The notes under the pieces: model-generated
Seen by the model: only the letters and a program-made list of their open reading frames with translations
Databases searched by the model: none
Told to the model about the DNA's origin: nothing
Made by a program: the position numbers and the translations under genes
In this document: one piece after another, positions 32,171 to 40,135 of the stretch
Layout of the letters: each line of letters begins with the position of its first letter
Position numbering within the stretch: position 1 is the first letter of the stretch
Source: Granulicella sapmiensis
Lineage (GTDB): Bacteria; Acidobacteriota; Terriglobia; Terriglobales; Acidobacteriaceae
NCBI GenBank assembly: GCA_026225395.1
Contig: JAMFSR010000021.1
Coordinates: 248,001 to 312,000, forward strand
DNA length: 64,000 bases
Reading direction: 5' to 3'

Positions 32171-33655
32171 TTACTGATGGTTCGGGTTACCGTGGTTTTC
32201 GTGCGGCACGCCGCTTGGTGTTGCGCCTGCGGCTACGCGTTCGGCCCAGGTGTTGGGGGTGATGCTCGGGTCGTCGCGGCGTTCCATGGTGATGCAGTCC
32301 GGAACGGGGCAGACGAGCGAGCAGAGGTTGCAGCCGACGCACTCGTCTTCGTCGACGCGGGGGATGCGGTTGAGCGGTGTGGCGTAGGGACCGAGTTCGC
32401 CCAGGCCGTCGAGATCGAGCTTGGGGATTGGGGTGGTGGAGATGGTGCTCTTCGATTTCGCGAAGCGTTGGTCCGGTGTTGGCATGCCGTGCGGGTTGGC
32501 TTGGTGCATGGCGTAGCGTGGGTCGGTGCCGGCGAAGGTGATGACGTTGCCTTCGGTGCGGTCCATGTGGATGCACTGGTGTGCACCGTCCCAGCAGGCT
32601 GTGTAGCAGAGTTGGCAGCCAATGCACTTGTCGGCGTGGATCTCCGCCACGACGCGGTAGTTGAGGTTAAGGTTCTTCCACTCGCGGACGTTGGGGAGCG
32701 AGAGGCCGCGGAAGTCGTTGATGGTTTCGTAGCCCTTCTTGCGCATCCATGAGAGCAGGCCGTCACCCATGTCTTCGACGATGCGGTAACCGTAGTGCAT
32801 GGCCGCAGTGCAGACCTGCACGGTGCCGGCACCGAGGAGGATGAACTCGGCTGCGTCCTGCCAGGTGCCGATGCCGCCGATGCCGGACATGGGGACGGGA
32901 TCGCCATCGACGTAGTCGGAGTTGACCTGCTGGACCATGTTGAGTGCGATGGGCTTGACCGCGGGGCCGCAGTAGCCGCCGTGGGAGCTTTTGCCATCGA
33001 CCATTGGGTTGGGCTCGAGGGTGTCGAGGTTGATGCCCGTGATGGAGTTGATGGTGTTGATGGCGGAGACCGCGTCAGCCTTCGCGCGCTTGGCGGCGCG
33101 GGCGGGGATGCGGATGTCTGAGATGTTCGGTGTGAGCTTGACGATGACCGGCGTGCGGGCGACTTCTTTCACCCATTCGGTGATCTGCTGGCAGTACTCA
33201 GGGACCTGGCCTACGGCGGAACCCATGCCGCGCTCGGACATGCCGTGCGGGCAGCCGAAGTTGAGTTCGAGGCCGTCGGAGCCGGCGTCTTCTGCACGCT
33301 TCACGATGTCGTGCCAGGACTCGCGGTTGGATTCAACCATGAGGGATGCAATGACAACGTTCTTCGGGTAGCGGCGCTTTACTTCGGCGATCTCGTCGAG
33401 GTTGGTTTGTGTGGGGCGGTCGGAGATGAGTTCGATGTTGTTGAAGCCCATCATCTTCTGACCGGCCCAATCGATGGAGCTGTAGCGCGAGCTGACGTTG
33501 GTGACGGGAGCGCCGATGGTCTTCCATACGGCTCCGCCCCAGCCGGCGTCGAAGGCACGCATGATCTGCTCGCCGCAGTTAGTGGGGGGCGCGGAGGCCA
33601 GCCAGAAGGGGTTGAGGCACTTGATGCCGGCGAACGTGGTTTCGAGAGTAGGCAT
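32171..33655 (-). CDS. preA: NAD-dependent dihydropyrimidine dehydrogenase subunit PreA
   Basis: 494 residues. A DHOD-like FMN barrel with the active-site Cys loop NFGCPHGMSERGMGSAVGQ, then two 4Fe-4S motifs, CIGCQLCYTAC (about 344-354) and CVGCNLCSLVCPVPDC (about 439-454). It reduces uracil and thymine with PreT. The segment between the two clusters is about 82 residues; in animal DPD it is under 30, so there is an unusual insert (rich in Pro and Gly, PTPDQRFAKSKSTISTTPIPKLDLDGLGELG). The start overlaps the preT stop by one base (TAATG). Confidence 0.93.
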   Translation of the reverse strand: MPTLETTFAGIKCLNPFWLASAPPTNCGEQIMRAFDAGWGGAVWKTIGAPVTNVSSRYSSIDWAGQKMMGFNNIELISDRPTQTNLDEIAEVKRRYPKNVVIASLMVESNRESWHDIVKRAEDAGSDGLELNFGCPHGMSERGMGSAVGQVPEYCQQITEWVKEVARTPVIVKLTPNISDIRIPARAAKRAKADAVSAINTINSITGINLDTLEPNPMVDGKSSHGGYCGPAVKPIALNMVQQVNSDYVDGDPVPMSGIGGIGTWQDAAEFILLGAGTVQVCTAAMHYGYRIVEDMGDGLLSWMRKKGYETINDFRGLSLPNVREWKNLNLNYRVVAEIHADKCIGCQLCYTACWDGAHQCIHMDRTEGNVITFAGTDPRYAMHQANPHGMPTPDQRFAKSKSTISTTPIPKLDLDGLGELGPYATPLNRIPRVDEDECVGCNLCSLVCPVPDCITMERRDDPSITPNTWAERVAAGATPSGVPHENHGNPNHQ

Positions 33656-34986
33656 TAGTTGGCCTCCAGTGCAGCGGCTATTCCGATGCCTGCGCGTTTG
33701 CCGTCTGCGACGGCGTCTACGACTTCACGGCCGCCGTTGGTGCAGTCGCCGCCAGCGAAGTACTTGGGGTTTGAGGTTTGTCCGGTGGCGCGATCAATGA
33801 GGATGCGGCCGCGTTCGAGCTTGACCTTGTCGCCCGAGAGGAACTCGGTGTGCGTGGCCTGGCCGATGGCGAGCACGATGAGATCGACGGGCAGGGTGAA
33901 CTCGCTTCCCTGCTGCGGAACGAGCGAGCCGTCGGCGGTGGTTTCGAGCTTTGCAAGCTTAAGTGCTTCTAGTTTGTCGCTGCCTTCGAGGCCGGCGGTG
34001 ACGACGTGCCAGAGGAACTTCACGCCTTCCTGCTTGGCGTGTTCGTACTCGAAGCTGAAGGCCGACATCTGCTCGGGGCCGCGGCGGTAGACCATGGTGA
34101 CTTCCGTTGCACCGAGACGTACGGCAGCATTGGCGGCGTCGATGGCGGTGTTTCCTGCGCCGATGACCGCGACCTTTGGTGGTGCCGTGGCGATCTCGCC
34201 GCTCTTGTAGCCAGCGATGTAGTCGAGCGCGTTGGTGACGCCGGGCATGTCTTCGCCAGTGAGACCGAGCTTGTGGATGGCACCGAGGCCCATGCCGAGG
34301 AAGACCGCATCGTAGCTGGCTTCGAGCTCGGCGAGCTTCGCGGCGTCCACCAGCGTGTTGAAATGGAACGTGACGCCGAGCTGCGAGAGCAGGTCGATTT
34401 CGCGTAGGCTTTCGGCGAGCGGCAGCTTGTATTCCGCAATACCGTAGGTGTTCAGGCCGCCGGGGAGTGGGCGCGCGTCGTAGATGTCGGCGGTGATGCC
34501 GCGGCGGCGTAGCTCGGCAGCGCAGGCGAGCGAAGCAGGGCCACCGCCGATGAGAGCGACGCGCTTGCCGGTGTCGGCGCCGGGGGTGAATGGAAGCGGA
34601 GCGCCGGACTCGTGAAGCGCGTCCATCGCGAAGCGCTGCAGGCGGCCGATTTCAATGGGCTGCTTGTTGTAGCGGTGCATCACGCAGGCGCCTTCGCAGA
34701 GGACGTCTACAGGACAAGCGCGGGAGCAGCTTGCGCCGAGGATGTTGGCGTCGAGGATGGTCTTCGCAGAGCCTTCAAGGTTGCCGGTGGCGATCTTCTT
34801 GATGAACTTTGGCACATCGATGTGCGTAGGACAGGCGGTCATGCACGGAGCGTCGAAGCAGTAAAGACAGCGATGGGCTTCGGCGATGGCCGCGGTCTGT
34901 TCAAAGGCCGGATGGAGGTCCGGGAAGCGCGCGGAAACGTCGCCCGGGGTGGGAGACTGCGCGTAGAAGCTGGTTGGTTCGCTCAT
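33655..34986 (-). CDS. preT: NAD-dependent dihydropyrimidine dehydrogenase subunit PreT
   Basis: 443 residues from ATG 34986. N-terminal alpha-helical Fe-S domain with CLYCFDAPCMTACP and CSRACPVDVLCEGACV, then FAD binding VALIGGGPASLACAAELRRRG and NAD binding VAVIGAGNTAIDAANAAVRLGA, ending in YFAGGDCTNGGREVVDAVADGKRAG. This is the GltD-like flavoprotein that feeds NADH electrons to PreA. The frame is open for 51 codons upstream without conserved text; AAGGAG lies 13 bases before the chosen ATG. Confidence 0.93.
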   Translation of the reverse strand: MSEPTSFYAQSPTPGDVSARFPDLHPAFEQTAAIAEAHRCLYCFDAPCMTACPTHIDVPKFIKKIATGNLEGSAKTILDANILGASCSRACPVDVLCEGACVMHRYNKQPIEIGRLQRFAMDALHESGAPLPFTPGADTGKRVALIGGGPASLACAAELRRRGITADIYDARPLPGGLNTYGIAEYKLPLAESLREIDLLSQLGVTFHFNTLVDAAKLAELEASYDAVFLGMGLGAIHKLGLTGEDMPGVTNALDYIAGYKSGEIATAPPKVAVIGAGNTAIDAANAAVRLGATEVTMVYRRGPEQMSAFSFEYEHAKQEGVKFLWHVVTAGLEGSDKLEALKLAKLETTADGSLVPQQGSEFTLPVDLIVLAIGQATHTEFLSGDKVKLERGRILIDRATGQTSNPKYFAGGDCTNGGREVVDAVADGKRAGIGIAAALEAN

Positions 34987-35185
34987 CTTGCGGGTGAATC
35001 TCCTTCTTTTGTTGGACGTGGGCGACAGTGAAAATGAAAATGCGAAGCCCACAGGCCAATTGAAGCTTTGAATGCCTGATCGAGTTTGAGACTGCTTTTG
35101 CTTTATAGAAGAGACGATTATGCACCATTTCTGGCGCAAAGGCGAGGCGGGTAACGTCCCGGGTACGTCAAAATCGCGTTAAGCA

Positions 35186-35215
35186 AACCCGGGGCCGAAA
35201 ATTCGGCCCCGGGTT
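35186..35215 (-). terminator. Strong hairpin terminator between operon segments
   Basis: Perfect 14-base stem AACCCGGGGCCGAA / TTCGGCCCCGGGTT, 16 bases after the stop of the carbamoylase gene on the minus strand, with TTTGCTT beyond it. It separates that gene from preT, whose own promoter should lie at 34990-35180. Confidence 0.75.
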
Positions 35216-35231
35216 CACGTCTTTGTCCTGC

Positions 35232-36488
35232 TTATTGATGGAGTATCCAGGTGATCGTTTTCCCAGCGAGGGCATTGAGTGCGGAGACCGCCTGCTCGAT
35301 GTGTTCGCGGATGGTGTCTTCGGCCTTGTTGTGGCTCAAGCCGTTCAAGGATTGGACGAACATCATGACGGTAGGTATGCCGACGCGGGCGACTTCGGCG
35401 GCGTCGTGCAGCGGACCGGAGGGCAGGTGCTCTGAAACACCCACGGTTTCCATAATCGCCTGATCGCAAAGGCGGATCAGATCAGCGTTGAAGGGGATAG
35501 GTTCGATGGACCAGATCTTCGACCACTCGACGGTACAGCCTTCTTCTGCGGCGAATTTCTCGCTCGCTGCTTGCGCGTCGGCTAGCATTTGGGCGAGGAC
35601 TTTGGTGTCGAGGTCACGCATGTCGAGCGTGGCTTCGCAGCGGCCGACGACGGCTGTCACGATGCCTGGGAATGTCTTCACGCTGCCCATGGTCGCGACC
35701 GACTGTGGATGCTTGCGGGCGATAGGGCGGATCTCCAGCGCGAGTTTGGCGCAAGCAGCGAGCGCGTCGCGGCGGACTTCCATCGGCGTCGAGCCGGAGT
35801 GAGCTTCCTGACCACGGAAGGTGATGGCCCAGCGCTCAACGCCCTTGGTTCCCTGCACGACGCCGAGCGGCTTGCCGAGCTTTTCGAGGATCGGACCCTG
35901 CTCTATATGCAGTTCCAGGTATGCCGAAAGATTCTTCTGCTCAATGGCCGCTTCGCCGATGCTCTCGACGGTGTAACCGCAGTGCGCTAAGGCCGCTTCC
36001 AGCGTGAGACCGTCGCGATCCGTACGAACGCGATCGGCTTCTATGCTGTGCGTTCCGGCGAAGGCGGACGAGCCAAAAAGGCTTCGGCCGAAGCGCGCTC
36101 CTTCTTCGTCGGCCCAGTCGACGAGCTTGATCGTGACGGGCGGCTCGCCCTTATACTGCTTTGCGATGCTGGTGAGAACTTCAAGGCCGGCTAGAACACC
36201 GAGGCAGCCATCGAGCCAGCCGCCATTGGGCACTGAATCAAGGTGACTGCCGAGGACCAGAGCCTTCTCGGAAGCGCCGGGCAACGTGACCCAGTGATTG
36301 CCGGCAGCATCGTAGTGGTGCTCGAGATTAGGCGCGATGGTGGTGGAGAGGGTGGTGAGTTTTTCTTCAAACCAGGCGCGGGCTTTGAGCCAGACGGGGG
36401 ACCAGGCGAGGCGCTGGGCGCCGTCGTCATCCGCGGTAAGGGCTCGTAGTTCGTCAAGGTGCGTGAGCACCGCCTTGGGGTCAATCAT
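35232..36488 (-). CDS. Zn-dependent N-carbamoyl amino acid hydrolase / beta-ureidopropionase-like (M20 family)
   Basis: 418 residues. Metal-binding sites: GSHLDSVPNGGWLDGCLGVLAGLE (His and Asp), DWADEEGARFG (Glu pair), LELHIEQGPILE (His) and a late His in PSGPLHDAAEVA. This is the AmaB/HyuC/allantoate amidohydrolase type. Next to preTA and hydA the likely substrate is N-carbamoyl-beta-alanine, the last hydrolytic step of uracil breakdown; N-carbamoyl-L-amino acids or allantoate are alternatives. It is cut off from preT by a strong terminator. Confidence 0.88.
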   Translation of the reverse strand: MIDPKAVLTHLDELRALTADDDGAQRLAWSPVWLKARAWFEEKLTTLSTTIAPNLEHHYDAAGNHWVTLPGASEKALVLGSHLDSVPNGGWLDGCLGVLAGLEVLTSIAKQYKGEPPVTIKLVDWADEEGARFGRSLFGSSAFAGTHSIEADRVRTDRDGLTLEAALAHCGYTVESIGEAAIEQKNLSAYLELHIEQGPILEKLGKPLGVVQGTKGVERWAITFRGQEAHSGSTPMEVRRDALAACAKLALEIRPIARKHPQSVATMGSVKTFPGIVTAVVGRCEATLDMRDLDTKVLAQMLADAQAASEKFAAEEGCTVEWSKIWSIEPIPFNADLIRLCDQAIMETVGVSEHLPSGPLHDAAEVARVGIPTVMMFVQSLNGLSHNKAEDTIREHIEQAVSALNALAGKTITWILHQ

Positions 36489-36533
36489 CTGGTGATACCT
36501 CTTCCAAAGAAATCGGTCCGCGCAGTGGAATCA

Positions 36534-36609
36534 TGGCGTCCCCGACAGGATTCGAACCTATGTTTCTACCTTGAGAAGGCAGCGTCCTGGGCCACTGGAC
36601 GACGGGGAC
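36534..36609 (-). tRNA. tRNA-Glu (anticodon CTC)
   Basis: Cloverleaf on the minus strand: acceptor GTCCCCG/CGGGGAC, anticodon stem CTGCC/GGTAG with loop TTCTCAA (anticodon CTC), T loop GGTTCGAATCC, encoded CCA. Stands alone between the carbamoylase and the RmlC-like gene; no sign of an integrated element beside it. Confidence 0.95.
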
Positions 36610-36844
36610 AATGCCAAGAGCAAGCGCACTGTTCGCGGCGCGATTCCAGTATAGGTGAGCGCGCCGCGGAAGATGTTCTACGTGGACCACAGACAGTTCT
36701 CCCCGTTTTGCCTTTTTGTAGTGAAATCCATGGTCGTTTCTATGGATGTTTATGGTGAATTCGTGGTGATTTTCGCGCTGTATGGTGTCCAGCAAACTTG
36801 ACATTTTCCGCGGCCGGTCACGCTCACGAACGATCTCACTTGAA

Positions 36845-37465
36845 CTAGCTTTTGTCCGCTTGCTGGTCTTCGGTGGTTCGGTATACGAACGGACTTTCGA
36901 ACTCCTGTAAACCGGGGAAACCCATGTCGCGCGTTGAGACAACCGGATTGTCCGTTGGCCACGCTGCGCCGAACGAATCCCATCTAATCCCCTTATCGTG
37001 CAAAGGGTCGTGCTCGCTAGAGACGTGATAGACCATCACAGCTGGCGCTTCCCGTACGTAAAAACCATGGGCAATACCTCGCGGCAAATAGACGGCGTTC
37101 GACGCATTGCTGGATAGTTCATAGACCTCGTGCTTCCCATAGGTGGGCGAACCGACACGTATATCCAACGCGACATCGAAGATCGCACCCGCGGTGCAAT
37201 AGACGAGCTTGGCGTGATCGCTGGGAGGCGTTTGAAAGTGCATGCCCCGCAGCACGTTTGCAAGGGATGTGCTGTAAAAGCACTCGCGAAAATCTCCTTC
37301 GAGCCCACGGGCCTCAAACACGGAGCGCTGAATTGTTTTTACGAAATGTCCTCGGTGGTCGTGCGCCACAGGAAACTGCACCCAGAAACAGCCGGCCAGT
37401 TTGGACTCTGTGAATTGAATACCTCTCAGGAGAGGCGCGGATTTTGCCGATGATAATTGGGTCAT
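36845..37465 (-). CDS. dTDP-4-dehydrorhamnose 3,5-epimerase family protein (RmlC-like)
   Basis: 206 residues, cupin fold: DHRGHFVKT, ECFYSTSLANVLRGMHFQ, KLVYCTAGAIFDVALDIRVGSPTYGKHEVYELS and YLPRGIAHGFYV match the RmlC family, including the catalytic His in LRGMHFQ. The C-terminus (IRWDSFGAAWP...STRDMGFPGL) is also typical. It could act on a dTDP- or CDP-4-keto sugar. Last gene of an operon with two glycosyltransferases; other RmlABD genes are not in the window. Confidence 0.87.
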   Translation of the reverse strand: MTQLSSAKSAPLLRGIQFTESKLAGCFWVQFPVAHDHRGHFVKTIQRSVFEARGLEGDFRECFYSTSLANVLRGMHFQTPPSDHAKLVYCTAGAIFDVALDIRVGSPTYGKHEVYELSSNASNAVYLPRGIAHGFYVREAPAVMVYHVSSEHDPLHDKGIRWDSFGAAWPTDNPVVSTRDMGFPGLQEFESPFVYRTTEDQQADKS

Positions 37466-37511
37466 GAGTTGGCTGCTGGATCTCTTTCTGCAGGCTGATG
37501 GCGAGAGCTTG

Positions 37512-38807
37512 TCATGAGGCGGCTTCGGAAAGCCGGAAAGCCTCGTCATGGCCCTCCGCTTCGAGATCCCCTGCGGCAAAGGGAAAGCGCAGCGCGATGA
37601 CGAAAAGAACGATGAGGGTCACTGCCTTGATCTGACCGCCGTAGGACCAGTGGTGGAAGATGACCTCCGTTTCAGGAGCAAAAAGAATGGCAAAGCAGGT
37701 GAAAGCAGCCAAGAGCCCCTTGGGATATGTGCCTTGCCTCGCAGCCTGCACTGTAATCAGCGCCAGGATCGCCCAGGGTGCGTAGAGATGCATGAGGGTG
37801 TAGTCGAAAGAAGTCGGCGGAAGAAGGATCGACAGAACACAAAAGCACAATATCTGGTTGGCCACCGGCAACAGGCGAATCCGGAGGAAATAGATCACCA
37901 GGACAAACACCACCGCAGTTGCCAGATATAAGGTCAGGAGATGATCCATGACGGGCTTGGGAGGCAGTGGGTGGAATAAAGCTTTGAAAAGACCAAAAAT
38001 CGAATGGTCGAATGAATTTTGTGGATTGGATCTGACCAGCATCACCCGGTATCGAAATTTGGCGATCTGCTCGTTTGTAAGTTTCCAGGATTCGACGATG
38101 TTCGGATAAACCAGCCAAAGACTTGGCAGGCTCACGGCGATGGCTGCCAGAGCACCGGCAACGATCTGCCGATATTTGCGGTGGCTGAGCAGGAGACCGA
38201 GATAAAGAAACGGAAAAATTTTAAGAGCGCCGGCGATGCCAAAACAGGTAGCTGCAGAATAGTCTTTCGATCGCAAGTAAAACAAGACCCCGAGGGATAC
38301 AAAAACCCAGCTGGTTATCTCCATGTTGCTCTGCCTGATTTCGAACCAGAGCGGGTAGGAGGTCAAAAGCATGATGCCGAGGAACAGCCATGTTGTCATG
38401 ACGCCTAAACCGCTGTGGATAAGCGCACGGCCCAAAAGCACGGTTGCCACAAGAAACGATAGAGCGATAAACGACAGGAACACGATTAGCTGGTGTGGAA
38501 CAAACAAAAAGAAGAAGCGATAGATGACCAGTACGGGCGCCGGATACATGCAAAGTGGATCTGTTGCGTCCGTGAAGAACAGCAAGGTTCGAAAGTGCTG
38601 AAAACGCGGATACTCGTTGAGAAGATCCAAGAAATGCTCGTTGAGTAATGGGAAGCGATAGGGGTACGCTAACTTCAGCACAAACCGGCAGAACACTTCA
38701 CAAGCTACCGCAATAGCCAAAAGTCCCAAATCCATGCCCAGAAAGATTTTGAGAGGCCGCGGCAGAGCAGTAAAACTGGCTGTAGCGGCGGGAGAGTTAC
38801 TCTTCAT
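37512..38807 (-). CDS. GT87/DUF2029-type membrane glycosyltransferase
   Basis: 431 residues with about ten to eleven helices. Features of polyprenyl-phosphate mannosyltransferase-like GT-C enzymes: an acidic loop after the first helix (FTDATDPLCMYPAPVLVIYRF), LTSYPLWFEIRQSNMEITSWVFVSLGVLFYLRSKD, and GIAGALKIFPFLYLGLLL. The RQSNxE and K(I/P)FP text is typical of this family. ATG 38807 overlaps the preceding GT2 gene by 11 bases. Likely adds a sugar to a glycan on the outer face of the inner membrane. Confidence 0.8.
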   Translation of the reverse strand: MKSNSPAATASFTALPRPLKIFLGMDLGLLAIAVACEVFCRFVLKLAYPYRFPLLNEHFLDLLNEYPRFQHFRTLLFFTDATDPLCMYPAPVLVIYRFFFLFVPHQLIVFLSFIALSFLVATVLLGRALIHSGLGVMTTWLFLGIMLLTSYPLWFEIRQSNMEITSWVFVSLGVLFYLRSKDYSAATCFGIAGALKIFPFLYLGLLLSHRKYRQIVAGALAAIAVSLPSLWLVYPNIVESWKLTNEQIAKFRYRVMLVRSNPQNSFDHSIFGLFKALFHPLPPKPVMDHLLTLYLATAVVFVLVIYFLRIRLLPVANQILCFCVLSILLPPTSFDYTLMHLYAPWAILALITVQAARQGTYPKGLLAAFTCFAILFAPETEVIFHHWSYGGQIKAVTLIVLFVIALRFPFAAGDLEAEGHDEAFRLSEAAS

Positions 38808-39765
38808 GCAATTCTCGCTCGACAATGGATAATGATTTGTTTTTCATCTGCAAGTACATCCGCCCCAGGTATTCCCCTATGACGCCAAGCATCAGAGCGT
38901 TGATGCCTAGAGATCCGAGAATTAATACCGTAAGGGTCGTAAAACCCGCCGGGGCGCGGAATCCAACAGAATAGTAAGCGACGATGTATCCCACACTGGC
39001 GAGCACTGTGAGCAGGGCCACGCCGGCTCCGACGTACGTTGCCATGCGCAGTGGCACAACGGACTGGTTGATGATGCCATCAAGCGCGAGCATGATGTTG
39101 TCGTAGAAGGAAAACTTTGAGGCTCCCACTACTCGAGCCCGCCGCGAATAGCTGATGCCGGTCTGTGTGAATCCCAGTGTAGCGATTGTCCCGCGCAGAT
39201 AGGGTTTCGGATCTCCGACGCGGCGCAGTTCCTCAATAACCCTGCGGCTGATGAGGCGGAAGTCGCCCGCGTCACGCGGAATGGGATCCTCAGAGAGAAA
39301 ATCGACGAGCCAATAAAAAATCTTGCGGGCCACGGTCCAGCGGGATGATTCCAGTCGCGATGTGCGGATACCATAGACGACGTCCGAACCCTGCAGCCAC
39401 TTTTCGATGAATACGGGGATAAGTTCGGGAGGATCCTGGAGATCGCAATCCAGTTGGATTGCCGCATCGCCATTGCAGCGGAGATACGCAGTGAGGATTG
39501 ATCTCTGATATCCAAAGTTGCGAGAAAAACGAAACGCGCGCACCCGCTTATCTTGCTTTGCGAGATCCTTGAGCAGGTCTGGAGTTCGGTCCGCGGAGTG
39601 GTTATCCGTAAAGACAAACTCGAAGTCATACAGCGATGCCAGAGGCTCGATCACCGCGATGACCGCCGTATAAAAAAGAGAGATGTTGTCTTCCTCGTTA
39701 TATACGGGCACAACGAGAGAGATAAGGGGTTTTTGTCCGGTGAGGTCTGGAATTAGGTGGCTCAT
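38797..39765 (-). CDS. GT2 glycosyltransferase, GtrB/DPM1-like
   Basis: 322 residues. GT-A domain: SLVVPVYNEEDNISLFY, TDNHSADRTPDLL, QLDCDLQDPPELIPVF with the DxD-like metal site, and RDAGDFRLISRRV. Two C-terminal membrane helices (VGAGVALLTVLASVGYIVAYY; LTVLILGSLGINALMLGVIGEYLGRMYLQ). Such enzymes charge undecaprenyl phosphate with glucose or another sugar for the partner GT-C enzyme, here the next gene. First gene of the glycan operon; ATG 39765 has no clear ribosome binding site. Confidence 0.9.
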   Translation of the reverse strand: MSHLIPDLTGQKPLISLVVPVYNEEDNISLFYTAVIAVIEPLASLYDFEFVFTDNHSADRTPDLLKDLAKQDKRVRAFRFSRNFGYQRSILTAYLRCNGDAAIQLDCDLQDPPELIPVFIEKWLQGSDVVYGIRTSRLESSRWTVARKIFYWLVDFLSEDPIPRDAGDFRLISRRVIEELRRVGDPKPYLRGTIATLGFTQTGISYSRRARVVGASKFSFYDNIMLALDGIINQSVVPLRMATYVGAGVALLTVLASVGYIVAYYSVGFRAPAGFTTLTVLILGSLGINALMLGVIGEYLGRMYLQMKNKSLSIVERELHEE

Positions 39766-40135
39766 GGGTTTGAGAGAGTCGTGCAATTCAGTATTGCATC
39801 CATGGTTGTATAAACGCTAACAGACGGCAAAAAGGCTAGCACCCATAGGCAAGGAAACCAGAAGACCGTTTTCCGGTGCTGGGCGGAGGACAAACTCATC
39901 GAGAAGATGTTGACAATCTCCAAATGACGTAACTATCGATGCTGCAGTGGATTCAAGCGTTTCTCTCAAGTAAAACAACTCGCTTCAGGACGCAAAGATA
40001 GGCCACGAATGAGGTTTACTTACTTTTTGCTTAACTTCGAGTATATGTTTGCGCGTCGTTATCGCAAACGATAACTTTGCCATAGACGCATCTTCCAAGG
40101 ACCCGCCTCAGTCGTTCCGGAATCGGAAAACAGAT
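39766..40135. other. Intergenic region without a gene
   Basis: 370 AT-richer bases between the glycan operon and the UPF0182 gene. No ORF of coding character. It should hold the promoter of the leftward glycan operon. A TTGACA at 39910 points the wrong way. No repeats or hairpins of note. Confidence 0.5.

Noticed and set aside
39909-39940. TTGACA-like promoter in the gap left of the UPF0182 gene
   Set aside because: It points rightward, where no plus-strand gene follows.
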